Assembly: GCA_030672345.1 (NCBI GenBank)
Contig: DAOVGO010000037.1
Span: forward strand, 1-30,295
From: Methanosarcinales archaeon
GTDB taxonomy: Archaea; Halobacteriota; Methanosarcinia; Methanosarcinales; Methanogasteraceae
Direction of reading: 5' to 3'
Length of the DNA stretch: 30,295 nucleotides
Position numbers and translations under genes: made by a program. Position 1 is the stretch's first letter, and every line of letters begins with the position of its first letter. The notes beneath the pieces are model-generated. The model saw only the letters and a program-made list of their open reading frames with translations. It had not been told where the DNA came from and searched no databases. Below are positions 14,026-21,765 of this stretch, piece after piece.

Positions 14026-14429
14026 TTAATGATTATGTAGGGAGAATAAAGGGATTGGATGTACGCGGTATCTTGCTATTCGGATCGGTTGCCAGAAACG
14101 ATGCAAAGAAGCAGAGCGATGTGGACATACTCGTGATAGCATCGGGACTACCTGATATAAAGGAAAGATATGACTTTATACGGGTTGAAAAACCCTCCAG
14201 AATCGAGGATATCTGGATGACACCGGAGGAATTGGTTGAGATGGTCGATGCCAAGACCGGGTTTGTGGTGGATGCGCTGCTTGAGGGGAAGATATTACTG
14301 GACGATGGGACGATCAACGATGCGCGAAGTCGGTTGGTGGACTCTTTGAAGCGGTTAAATGCAAAGAAGTTGAAACACGGCTGGTTTATACCGAGGGATA
14401 ATCTGAGAACGGTAATGTCTTTTGATTGA
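14010..14429 (+). CDS. MNT-type nucleotidyltransferase, antitoxin partner of HEPN
   Basis: The 139-residue product has the minimal nucleotidyltransferase motif GS-x10-DxD: LFGSVARNDAKKQSDVDILV, with the metal ligands in DVD. A further acidic residue would come from the FVVDALLEGKILLDDG region. Such MntA proteins transfer AMP to the HEPN toxin. It overlaps the HEPN gene by 16 bp in a different frame, so the two are translationally coupled. The C-terminal tail after residue 105 (KRLNAKKLKHGWFIPRDN) is basic and specific to this protein. A hairpin covering its stop codon ends the unit. Confidence 0.87.
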   Translation: MFEEMINDYVGRIKGLDVRGILLFGSVARNDAKKQSDVDILVIASGLPDIKERYDFIRVEKPSRIEDIWMTPEELVEMVDAKTGFVVDALLEGKILLDDGTINDARSRLVDSLKRLNAKKLKHGWFIPRDNLRTVMSFD

Positions 14430-14440
14430 ATTTTTCAATC
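14424..14440. terminator. Hairpin between the convergent MNT and apgM genes
   Basis: GATTGAA (14424-14430) and TTCAATC (14434-14440) form a perfect 7-bp stem with a 3-nt loop, covering the stop codons of both genes. It is AT-rich and could end transcription from either side. Confidence 0.45.
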
Positions 14441-15605
14441 ACCGAATCATCAACTTAATCAGATCGCTCCCGATCCGCACCCCGTACGACCCCTCTGCCG
14501 CTGACCGCTCATCGAAGCAGATAACATCATCAGCCCCGTGCCCACATATCGCAAACGGTACAGGATCCGCGGTATGCGTCCGAAGTGGTATCGGTGTCGG
14601 GTGATCTGGCAAAACCATGATCACGCAGTCGGAACACCGGTCAAGAACCCTTCCTACGACCTTTTCATCAAAGCTCTCAATCGCCGCAACCTTCGCATCG
14701 ATATCGCCTGCGTGCCCTGCCTCATCAGGCGCCTCGACATGAACATACACGAAATCATGATCCTCCAGAGCCCGCGCTGCATAATCCGCTTTCCCGGTAT
14801 AATTCGTGTCAAGGTAGCCTGTTGCGCCCGGAACCTCGATCACATCCATCCCCGCGTAGATGGCAAGCCCTTTCAAGAGATCGACTGCCGAGATCATCGA
14901 GCCCGTAATACCGAACATCTCCTCAAACAACGGTATCTCCGGCGCTTTTCCCTGCCCCCAGAGCCAGATGTGGGTTGCAGGATTTTTCCCGGCGCGGACC
15001 CGCTCCTTGTTGACCCTGTGACCCGCGAGCACATCTGCCGACCTGATGATCAGGTCGCTGAGCACCTCGCTATCCTCGCCCTCTGGCATCTGCGACTCCA
15101 TCGCCTCACCGATCACATCATGCGGCGGAATGCACACGGCAGTTGCGCCGATCCCGGCAGTCACCATGAGGTGGCGGTAGCTGACTCCCGCATGGAAGCG
15201 GATGCGACCTGACGAGAGCGTTTCATCGATCGAAGAGATCAGAACGGACGCTTCCTCGCTCGAGATGTGTCCTGCGCTGTAATCGGCGATCACACCATCC
15301 TTTACGGTGATCAGGTTGCATCTGAACGCAACCTCACTTTCTGAGAGTGTGACTCCCATGCTCGCAGCCTCAAGCGGTCCCCTGCCTGTGTAATACTTCT
15401 CGGGAGCGTATCCGAGAATCGACATATTGGCAATGTCGCTTCCCGCGGGCATCCCGGGTGGAACCGTTCGTGCAAGACCGCATCTGCCGTGCCTTGCAAT
15501 GTAATCCATATTCGGTGTGTTTGCATACGAAAGAGTCGTTTTTCCACCGAGTTCGGAAAGCGGCACTCCTGCCATCCCGTCCCCAAGGAGAATTATGTAT
15601 TTCAT
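14439..15605 (-). CDS. apgM: 2,3-bisphosphoglycerate-independent phosphoglycerate mutase, archaeal type
   Basis: Complete archaeal-type phosphoglycerate mutase of the alkaline phosphatase superfamily, which interconverts 3- and 2-phosphoglycerate. ATG 15605 gives MKYIILLGDGMAG, the canonical start with the metal-binding Asp; the frame extends 15 codons further, but those are not family-like. The catalytic Ser lies in PAGSDIANMSILGY, and the second metal site in HVEAPDEAGHAGD and MVLPDHPTPIPLRTHT with PFAICGHGAD. It follows the aksA-like gene by 52 bp on the same strand. Its 3' end exists again as a diverged fragment at 13201-13431, so its present end may have been replaced by recombination. 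Confidence 0.95.
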   Translation of the reverse strand: MKYIILLGDGMAGVPLSELGGKTTLSYANTPNMDYIARHGRCGLARTVPPGMPAGSDIANMSILGYAPEKYYTGRGPLEAASMGVTLSESEVAFRCNLITVKDGVIADYSAGHISSEEASVLISSIDETLSSGRIRFHAGVSYRHLMVTAGIGATAVCIPPHDVIGEAMESQMPEGEDSEVLSDLIIRSADVLAGHRVNKERVRAGKNPATHIWLWGQGKAPEIPLFEEMFGITGSMISAVDLLKGLAIYAGMDVIEVPGATGYLDTNYTGKADYAARALEDHDFVYVHVEAPDEAGHAGDIDAKVAAIESFDEKVVGRVLDRCSDCVIMVLPDHPTPIPLRTHTADPVPFAICGHGADDVICFDERSAAEGSYGVRIGSDLIKLMIR

Positions 15606-15657
15606 GCTGATTGTATCGTTCATCACGTTCATACGGTTCAGGTCATCCACGCCGCTT

Positions 15658-16824
15658 TTAGTCCATCTCGCGGATCATCTTTGCCAGCCGGTCGCAGCTG
15701 ACCCCGTGCTTTGCCTCGCTGCATACCTTGATCTTCTCAAGGAGGGCGCAGAGGTGCTCCTGATCGAGATCATAACCGAGCCTTTCTGTCACGAACTTGA
15801 GCGCCTTCTTCCCTGTATGCTTGCCAAGGATGTAGTTCCTGCCCCCGCCAACGATCTCCGGCGAAAACACCTCATAAGTACTGGTATTCTCAAGCATCGC
15901 AGCGATATGGATGCCGGATTCGTGGCAGAATGCGTTCTCGCCGACGATGGGTTTGGTTCTCGCAACTCTGACTCCAGAGTACTTCTCCACCATCTTCGAG
16001 ATCGACAGGAGATGCGAGAGATCGTATTTGTCGATGCCGTACTGGACCAAAAGCCCGACAAGCAACTCCTCAAGCGGCGTGTTCCCGACCCTCTCGCCGA
16101 TGCCGTTTACTGTGGCGTGTAGTTGCGTTGCCCCGGTCTCCGCAGCCACGATGGTGTTTGCCGTCGCCATGCCGAGGTCGTTGTGGCAGTGGATGCAGAG
16201 CGGGGTCTTTGTTGCCTTTTTGATCTCTTTTATCATGAAATACGTGGTACTCGGATCAAGGATCCCCACCGTGTCTGCGATGCTCAAATAATCCGCTCTG
16301 TGCGCCTCGGCGATCTGGTAGACACGTTTTAGCACGTCTATGTCGGTGCGGGTTGCATCCTCGGCAGCGAACCTGACCGTGAGCCCGTGATCCTTTGCAT
16401 AGTCGAGTACGTCGATTGCGCAGTCGGTAGCTTCACTGATCGTCATGTGGTGCTTGTAGCGCAGATGGATGTCAGAGGTTGCGATGAAGATGCTCACGAT
16501 ATCGACGTTCGCATCCAGCGCAGCATCGACGTCCGATCTCTTTGCGCGGGCAAGGCAGCAGATCCTTGCATTGAGCCCGAGTTTTGTTATTTTGCGTATC
16601 GTTTCGAGTTCTTCTCTTGAAACAACAGGGAACCCCGCCTCGATGATCTCAACACCGATATCGTCCAGTTTATATGCAATATCGATCTTCTCCTGCTCGG
16701 TAAAAGCAATCCCCGCTGCCTGCTCGCCGTCCCGCAGTGTCACATCGCAGATCTCGATGTCCTTTGGCTTCAGCTTGATGAAGTCCATCAACGTGTTTCT
16801 TGAGTATTCTGGGTGATCTTCCAT
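15658..16824 (-). CDS. aksA: Homocitrate synthase family protein (AksA-like)
   Basis: The 388-residue product is an alpha-isopropylmalate/homocitrate synthase family member. The TIM barrel shows EICDVTLRDGEQAAGIAFTE (24-43), GVEIIEAGFPVVS, RFAAEDATRTD, SIADTVGI and the metal-binding CIHCHNDLGMATANTI, then GENAFCHESGIHI. The size, without the C-terminal leucine-type regulatory domain, fits AksA/NifV rather than LeuA. In methanogens AksA builds the homologous 2-oxoacids for coenzyme B. A citramalate or isopropylmalate role is the alternative, and the acyl acceptor cannot be read by eye. It leads into apgM. The start at ATG 16824 gives an N-terminal extension before the barrel. Confidence 0.85.
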   Translation of the reverse strand: MEDHPEYSRNTLMDFIKLKPKDIEICDVTLRDGEQAAGIAFTEQEKIDIAYKLDDIGVEIIEAGFPVVSREELETIRKITKLGLNARICCLARAKRSDVDAALDANVDIVSIFIATSDIHLRYKHHMTISEATDCAIDVLDYAKDHGLTVRFAAEDATRTDIDVLKRVYQIAEAHRADYLSIADTVGILDPSTTYFMIKEIKKATKTPLCIHCHNDLGMATANTIVAAETGATQLHATVNGIGERVGNTPLEELLVGLLVQYGIDKYDLSHLLSISKMVEKYSGVRVARTKPIVGENAFCHESGIHIAAMLENTSTYEVFSPEIVGGGRNYILGKHTGKKALKFVTERLGYDLDQEHLCALLEKIKVCSEAKHGVSCDRLAKMIREMD

Positions 16825-16915
16825 GTTAGGGATGAGGGTCGGGTTTTAGAAAAAGCTTTGCGTTCACCGATCTTGATCACGACTTCCCGGTGCCGGATGG
16901 ATCAGCGACCGATAG

Positions 16916-16923
16916 TATTAAAT
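16916..16923 (+). promoter_or_regulatory. TATA box of the tRNA-Gly gene
   Basis: TATTAAAT ends 26 nt before the first base of the tRNA, the normal archaeal distance from TATA box to transcript start, so transcription would begin at or near the mature 5' end. Confidence 0.6.
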
Positions 16924-16949
16924 CCGTGCGCGATCAACATATCGCAGGA

Positions 16950-17021
16950 GCGCTGATGGTCTAATGGCTATGACTGGGGCCTTCCAAGCCCCAGGTCCGG
17001 GTTCGATTCCCGGTCGGCGCA
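16950..17021 (+). tRNA. tRNA-Gly (anticodon UCC)
   Basis: A complete cloverleaf is visible. The acceptor GCGCTGA (16950-16956) pairs with TCGGCGC (17014-17020) and A 17021 is the discriminator. The anticodon arm TGGGGCCTTCCAAGCCCCA has a 7-base loop with the anticodon TCC. The T arm is CCGGG-TTCGATT-CCCGG. CCA is not encoded. It decodes GGA (and probably GGG). A short T-run at 17027-17036 may terminate it; this also covers the end of the convergent trm1 gene. No intron is present. Confidence 0.97.
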
Positions 17022-17027
17022 CTGCCT

Positions 17028-18155
17028 TTATTTTTTCGTCCGGTTAGCTGCCCATGTCCTGACATCGCTGCCAGCGAGTATCCCTGTTATAGAACAGATA
17101 TCGGCATCGGTCTTGAACGCTGTCCCTGAGAAATGCGTTCTTGATGCTTCAAATCCCGCATCCCTGAGTAGATCGATGAACCCATCGATCTTCACCGGCG
17201 AAATCCCGACTGCGCGGCAGATTCGATGATGATCATAGAATGTCGGGACATCGATCTCGTTTTTACAGGTGTCAACGAGTTTGATCGCCTGTTTATCCGA
17301 TTCCCGATCGATCAGCTCGGAAAGGACCGATTCACAGAATGCCTGGTCGTACAGACGCCCGAGCCACATCGGACCAGACGCCTGCATCCGGTGCCCGCAT
17401 ATCTGGCACCGATCAGGGATAAGGGGCGCAAGACTGGCTATCGGGTCCCTGAAACCGCAGTTATGGCAGTGAGCTATGAAACCAAGTTCTTTCATCGACT
17501 TATCAGCAGAAGAAACGCCTTTCAATACTCTTGTATACACACGGACATAGTGCCGCCTTGCATAAGCGAGGAGCGGGACCATCCCTCTGTCCCACACCGC
17601 GAGCGCCCGTGCGATCGCGCCCATCAGCACCCGAACCCCGGTCTCGGCATGATACTCGTTATTCACCGGCACACACGCGTATTTGCGGATTCCTGCATTC
17701 AGATGCGCCCCGCAGAGCGGCGCAGTGTCGGTTGCGGTTATGCAGAGCATCTTTCTGGCTGATCTCGATGCAGCGGCAAGGAATGGTGCAGGCGATCCAA
17801 ACGGGTCGATATCAACGACATCGAACCGTCTCTGGTGGAGCAGGACATTTGCATCCTCGTTTGTGACAACGCAGGACGATTGAAGCCCGTTTAAAACGAT
17901 ATTTTGCCGGATCAGGTAGGCGGCATCCGGATCCCGGTCGTTGAGTGTTGTTGCAAGTCCGAGTTCTGATGCGGCACGCAAGCCCCGGATGCCGGTTGCA
18001 GCGAACGTGTCGAGGTATGATTCGATGGGATCTACCGTGCCGCCGAATGCTGCGAGAGACGCGATCGTGAGATCGCGGTCAGGGGTTGTGTGCGGGTTGT
18101 AGAACGCTTCTCCGAGTTCTACTGTGGTGCCGTGTTCGGTGATCTGGGCTGCCAT
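17028..18155 (-). CDS. trm1: tRNA (guanine-26-N2)-dimethyltransferase
   Basis: Complete 375-residue Trm1. The start MAAQITEHGTTVELGEAFYN includes the expected FYNP motif. The SAM-binding part has DTFAATGIRGLRAASELG, NDRDPDA and the catalytic DIDPFGSPAPFL (115-125). A zinc-finger-like element has cysteines 230, 233, 250 and 253 (HCHNCG and RCQICGH), followed by GPMWLGRLYD. The enzyme makes N2,N2-dimethylguanosine at position 26 of tRNAs. It converges on the tRNA-Gly gene, leaving only six bases between the tRNA end and its stop codon. Confidence 0.95.
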   Translation of the reverse strand: MAAQITEHGTTVELGEAFYNPHTTPDRDLTIASLAAFGGTVDPIESYLDTFAATGIRGLRAASELGLATTLNDRDPDAAYLIRQNIVLNGLQSSCVVTNEDANVLLHQRRFDVVDIDPFGSPAPFLAAASRSARKMLCITATDTAPLCGAHLNAGIRKYACVPVNNEYHAETGVRVLMGAIARALAVWDRGMVPLLAYARRHYVRVYTRVLKGVSSADKSMKELGFIAHCHNCGFRDPIASLAPLIPDRCQICGHRMQASGPMWLGRLYDQAFCESVLSELIDRESDKQAIKLVDTCKNEIDVPTFYDHHRICRAVGISPVKIDGFIDLLRDAGFEASRTHFSGTAFKTDADICSITGILAGSDVRTWAANRTKK

Positions 18156-18302
18156 TATTCCTTCAATACCGCTGTGTGTCTTCCACCGATATAGAAATTA
18201 TGCTTTAGTTTGAATAAGATCTTTTTCTGATCGGGCGTCAGTTCGACGTACATGGTACATTGATGTTCCGTTTAAAGTATGTATAGCCTTCTGTGCGAAA
18301 GG

Positions 18303-18366
18303 TTTAAATATACATTATCATAAACATCATCAACGTCATCAATATCATCATCACCATATCAGGAGA
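18303..18366 (+). promoter_or_regulatory. TATA box, ATC-rich leader and distant ribosome binding site for the wHTH gene
   Basis: TTTAAATATA (18303-18312) is a strong TATA box. The leader from about 18315 to 18360 is almost entirely CATCAT/CATCAA triplets. AGGAGA (18361-18366) follows, 13 nt before ATG 18380, which is longer than usual. The triplet run may be an accident of slippage or a binding site for a regulator. Confidence 0.5.
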
Positions 18367-18379
18367 ATTCACACACAAC

Positions 18380-18721
18380 ATGGCATTAAAACACATCTTC
18401 GGAGAAACCCCAGTAATAAAAATACTGGATTTTCTGATAGACCACAAGGGATACGACTACTCCAAAACCGAGATCGCAGAACACGCGGGCATCGGCTGGA
18501 CTACGATAAACCGTCACTGGGGAAACCTGGAGGACTGGAATCTCGTAACTCCCACCAGAAAGATCGGACGGGCAACGCTGTATAAATTAAACGAGGAAAA
18601 CCCGATCGTTTCACAGTTACTCGAGTTTGATGAGGTTGCCGCAACCTATATGTCAGAACGCATTGCAGAGCAAGAACTTCGTGCGACCGTTGCAACGCCT
18701 GTGCCGGCAGCCGCCCATTAA
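18380..18721 (+). CDS. Winged helix-turn-helix transcriptional regulator
   Basis: The 113-residue product has an archaeal winged HTH: TPVIKILDFLIDHKGYDYSK, then TEIAEHAGIGWTTINRHWGN (recognition helix) and a wing VTPTRKIGRATLYKLNEENP. A helix, IVSQLLEFDEVAATYMSERI, probably serves dimerisation, and the end is a short Ala/Pro/Thr tail. It is a common small regulator type in methanogens, with unknown target. It stands alone between divergent trm1 and convergent argJ, and its own triplet-rich leader suggests self-regulation. Confidence 0.87.
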   Translation: MALKHIFGETPVIKILDFLIDHKGYDYSKTEIAEHAGIGWTTINRHWGNLEDWNLVTPTRKIGRATLYKLNEENPIVSQLLEFDEVAATYMSERIAEQELRATVATPVPAAAH

Positions 18722-18787
18722 GCCTGCCTGAATCACGGTCATGTCATGGTCCTTGCGCAATCACAACTAATCACAATTCCGCGCGCC

Positions 18788-19939
18788 TCAACTCGTGTAT
18801 TCCGCATTGATCCGCACATATTCGCAGGTCAGATCGCAGCCCCACGCGACCGCCCCGCCCGCACCAAGCCCCAGATCCACAGCGATCCTGATATCCTTTC
18901 CGCTCATCTCCACAACAGCACCATCGATGATCCTGCCGCAATCCACAACCATAACGCCGCAGAGCGTAAGCGATATCAAGTCGGGATCGATATCGGCACC
19001 GGAATATCCCACAGCAGCGATCACCCGCCCCCAGTTCGGATCGCCGCCATGAACCGCAGTTTTAACAAGTGGCGACTGAACAATCGCTTTCGCTGTCTTT
19101 TTCGCATCCTCCTCGGTCTCTGCCCCGGTAACCCTCGCCTCGATGAATTTTTCTGCGCCTTCGCCATCGCGGGCGATCATCTTCGCAAGTTCAGTGCATA
19201 CGTAATCGAGCCCCTCCTGAAATACATTTTCGTCCAGTCCATCCTCTTCAGCGGCAGCTGTCGCTGTCAGAAGCACCATGTCGTTGGTGCTGGTATCGCC
19301 ATCCACCACAATCATGTTGAAACTACGATCTACCGCATGTTTCAGGCACGAATCAAGCGTTTCATGCAGCAGATCGGCGTCGGTGTAGACGAACGCAAGC
19401 ATCGTTGCCATATTCGGGCAAATCATGCCTGATCCCTTCGCGATGCCACCGATTCTCACGCCTGACGACAATTCAACTGCGAACTCCTTCGAACAGGTGT
19501 CCGTTGTCATGATAGCCAGAGCTGCTGCCGCGCTTCCCTCCTGAGCATCGGATAATCCCGCGATCACAGAATCGATCCGGTTTTCGATCCAATCCATGTC
19601 AAGAGGCGCACCGATGACGCCTGTCGATGCAACGCCGATCGAATCGACAGTAACCTCGAACCTGTCTGCAACCATCTCTGCTGTGCGGGCGGCATCTGCA
19701 AGCCCACGCGTTCCTGTGAACGCATTTGCGCATCCACTGTTTGCAACGACCGCAGACAGCCGATGACCCGCGAGATGCTCTCTGGTGATGACAAGTGGCG
19801 CTGCAATGATCTTGTTTTTCGTAAAAACCCCGGCAGATTCCCCTTCGCCCGTGATCATGGCAAGTCCGTCCCTCCCTTCCTTGATTCCATGAGCACGCAC
19901 GCCGCGAACAGCGCACACGCCGCCGGGTATTTCCTTCAT
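18788..19939 (-). CDS. argJ: Glutamate N-acetyltransferase / ornithine acetyltransferase
   Basis: Complete 383-residue ArgJ, which recycles the acetyl group from N-acetylornithine to glutamate in arginine synthesis. Visible motifs are VVANSGCANAFTG (64-76), VGVASTGVIG-type block (102-110) and the self-cleavage site KGSGMICPNMATMLAF, where Thr 179 becomes the N-terminal nucleophile of the beta chain. GGDPNWGRVIAAVGYSG and the end CEYVRINAEYTS are typical. The gene is read away from the FBPase gene, sharing a compact promoter zone. Whether it is mono- or bifunctional cannot be told from sequence alone. Confidence 0.95.
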   Translation of the reverse strand: MKEIPGGVCAVRGVRAHGIKEGRDGLAMITGEGESAGVFTKNKIIAAPLVITREHLAGHRLSAVVANSGCANAFTGTRGLADAARTAEMVADRFEVTVDSIGVASTGVIGAPLDMDWIENRIDSVIAGLSDAQEGSAAAALAIMTTDTCSKEFAVELSSGVRIGGIAKGSGMICPNMATMLAFVYTDADLLHETLDSCLKHAVDRSFNMIVVDGDTSTNDMVLLTATAAAEEDGLDENVFQEGLDYVCTELAKMIARDGEGAEKFIEARVTGAETEEDAKKTAKAIVQSPLVKTAVHGGDPNWGRVIAAVGYSGADIDPDLISLTLCGVMVVDCGRIIDGAVVEMSGKDIRIAVDLGLGAGGAVAWGCDLTCEYVRINAEYTS

Positions 19940-19961
19940 CGATATATACTGTTGACCGCCC

Positions 19962-19973
19962 CCCTTTTATATC
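19962..19973. promoter_or_regulatory. Shared TATA element for argJ and the FBPase gene
   Basis: CCCTTTTATATC reads as a TATA box on both strands. On plus it lies about 22 nt before ATG 19994, so the FBPase mRNA would be leaderless. On minus, GATATAAAAGG lies about 24-34 nt before the argJ ATG at 19939, again leaving almost no leader. The two genes may therefore compete for one TBP site. Confidence 0.55.
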
Positions 19974-19993
19974 CATGCATCGCATTATTAGAT

Positions 19994-20851
19994 ATGGACC
20001 TGCTGACACTCTGCACCGACATCTCTGCCGCAATCACCAATGCGATTGAACCCGTCATCGGCACGCCAGAGTCAGGAATGGAACTGTACACCGGCGCAGA
20101 CGGCACTCCCACAAAAAAAATCGATGAAATAGCAGAGAATGCCGCAATCGACGTTTTGAAGGCTGATGGTCGGAAGATATTGCTTATAAGCGAAGAGTGT
20201 GGTGAAAAAGTTATTTTTGGAGACCGCGATAACCAAAATACTAAGGTCGGCGGGAGCGATATCGATTTCACGGTCGTCCTTGATCCGCTCGACGGGACGT
20301 TCAACGTGGTGGCTGGTATCCCGTTTTATTCAGTCTCCATCGCCATTGGCATGACCGATCTTACTGATATCTCACTCGGTTTCATTGAAAATTTGCATTC
20401 AGGTGATGTCTATCACGCAGAGGCTGGCAAGGGGGCATACTGCAATAAAAGGCGCATCAACGTGTCAGAAGTCAGTGAACTGCAAAAATTGAGCGTGACT
20501 GCTTATGCATACCGGACAGACTCGACAAAAGTGATCGAGCTCGGAAGAGTCGTGCGGAGAATCCGGGTTCTTGGCTGTTCGTCACTCGAACTTTGTTATG
20601 TTGCCTCCGGCGTTCTGGACGCCTTTGTCGACTTTCGCAGATACCTGCGGATCACCGATATCGCCGCAGGAAAGATTATCATCGAGGAATCCGGCGGCAG
20701 AGTCACCGATACCACCGGAATGCCGCTTACTGGCGAGCTTTCGATCACATCGAGGGTGAGTATGCTTGCGTCCAACGGGCAGGTTCATGGGCAGCTACTG
20801 GATCTGGTTGCAGACGATTTTGTGATTCACGATTCAAAGGTCAACGGTTAA
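19994..20851 (+). CDS. suhB: Fructose-1,6-bisphosphatase / inositol monophosphatase
   Basis: The 285-residue product belongs to the archaeal dual-function FBPase/IMPase family. Metal-binding motifs are EECGE (67-71), VLDPLDGTFN (95-104) and, near the C-terminus, YLRITDIAAGKIII with the third Asp site. GIPFYSVSIAIG and GCSSLELCYVASG are also conserved. It dephosphorylates fructose 1,6-bisphosphate in gluconeogenesis and inositol phosphates for lipid or osmolyte synthesis. ATG 19994 is chosen over the much longer open frame upstream, because the upstream part overlaps argJ and MDLLTLCTDISAAI is the family start. It ends 4 bp from the convergent hydrolase gene. Confidence 0.93.
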   Translation: MDLLTLCTDISAAITNAIEPVIGTPESGMELYTGADGTPTKKIDEIAENAAIDVLKADGRKILLISEECGEKVIFGDRDNQNTKVGGSDIDFTVVLDPLDGTFNVVAGIPFYSVSIAIGMTDLTDISLGFIENLHSGDVYHAEAGKGAYCNKRRINVSEVSELQKLSVTAYAYRTDSTKVIELGRVVRRIRVLGCSSLELCYVASGVLDAFVDFRRYLRITDIAAGKIIIEESGGRVTDTTGMPLTGELSITSRVSMLASNGQVHGQLLDLVADDFVIHDSKVNG

Positions 20852-20855
20852 ATGT

Positions 20856-21749
20856 TCATGAAACCTGCGGAAAGATCTCTGCAAGCTCTCTTTTTAGAAA
20901 AGGATCCATTTCGGTGCAGTATCCGTGCCCTTCCTTCCGAACGGTGTGCAGCGATTTCGGACCGGCGATCTTCATATATGTCTGCTGTGCGCTATCATAC
21001 GGAACGATCGTGTCGTTCAAGGAATGGATCATCACAAACTTTCTCGGGCTGATTTCATTCAGATACGTGTCAGGATCGATCGATCTATAGAACCGAACCA
21101 TGTCGGAGTCTCGTATCTGCCCGGAGGCGACCGCAGCATCGATTCCGTAACCGCACGTACTGATCGCGATCACACCACACGCATCCCTGTCGATCGCCGA
21201 TGCGATGATCGCAAACCTGCCGCCGTTGCTCTCGCCAAGGTACAAAGTTCGGTCAGGATCGATTGCCGGCTGCTCTCGCAGGACTCCGGCGGCACAGAGC
21301 GCGTCATGCACCATCTTGTGCTGCGTCGGCTCTTCATCACGCAGAAACACGCCCAGATCACCCTCCATATCGATTCCGCCGAGATTGCGCTGATCGATTG
21401 CGATGCTCGCATAACCAAGACCGCACAGGTACTTTGCAAGCCCCTGCTCGCCCTCTTTGGTCACGGTCGCGCCTGGCAGCAGCACGATGCCTGGAACACG
21501 GTCTTCGGTATGTTCCGTATGTGGCACCCGCAAAAGCCCCTCGATATTTGCGCCCCTGCTCGTAAAGTTGACGCCATAGAGCGTATAATTATCCGCCGTT
21601 TCGAGCAGAGTTAACCGGAACACCGGTTCGCATTCCTGATATTTCAAAAATCCGTCATCGTTAACACTCCATTCCTGATCGGTAATGCATCCGGTGAGCA
21701 CGACTGCGATTGCCATGACGGTGATCCAAGTAGCAAACGATCGTTTCAT
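20856..21749 (-). CDS. Secreted alpha/beta hydrolase lipoprotein
   Basis: The product begins with a signal peptide ending in a lipobox-like LTGC (MKRSFATWITVMAIAVVLTG, then C), so it should be lipid-anchored outside the membrane. The rest is a dienelactone-hydrolase/peptidase-like alpha/beta hydrolase: PGIVLLPGATVTKEGE with the oxyanion region, nucleophile elbow LYLGESNGGRF (G-x-S-x-G), acid in HSLNDTIVPYDSAQ and the catalytic His in KEGHGYC. The substrate is not evident; esters or peptides are likely. It is last in a tight four-gene run after the IPK gene (16-bp gap). Confidence 0.82.
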   Translation of the reverse strand: MKRSFATWITVMAIAVVLTGCITDQEWSVNDDGFLKYQECEPVFRLTLLETADNYTLYGVNFTSRGANIEGLLRVPHTEHTEDRVPGIVLLPGATVTKEGEQGLAKYLCGLGYASIAIDQRNLGGIDMEGDLGVFLRDEEPTQHKMVHDALCAAGVLREQPAIDPDRTLYLGESNGGRFAIIASAIDRDACGVIAISTCGYGIDAAVASGQIRDSDMVRFYRSIDPDTYLNEISPRKFVMIHSLNDTIVPYDSAQQTYMKIAGPKSLHTVRKEGHGYCTEMDPFLKRELAEIFPQVS

Positions 21750-21765
21750 ATCTCCTTATCTCCGC

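Noticed and set aside
18315..18360. CATCAT run considered as a CRISPR or tandem repeat array
   Set aside because: Units are 3 bases long without spacers; it is a simple triplet run in a leader.
18746..19432. 228-codon plus-strand frame opposite argJ
   Set aside because: Antisense shadow with His/Arg-rich composition and no domain.
19763..19993. 77-codon extension of the FBPase frame
   Set aside because: It lies inside argJ on the opposite strand and the family start is at 19994, next to a TATA box.
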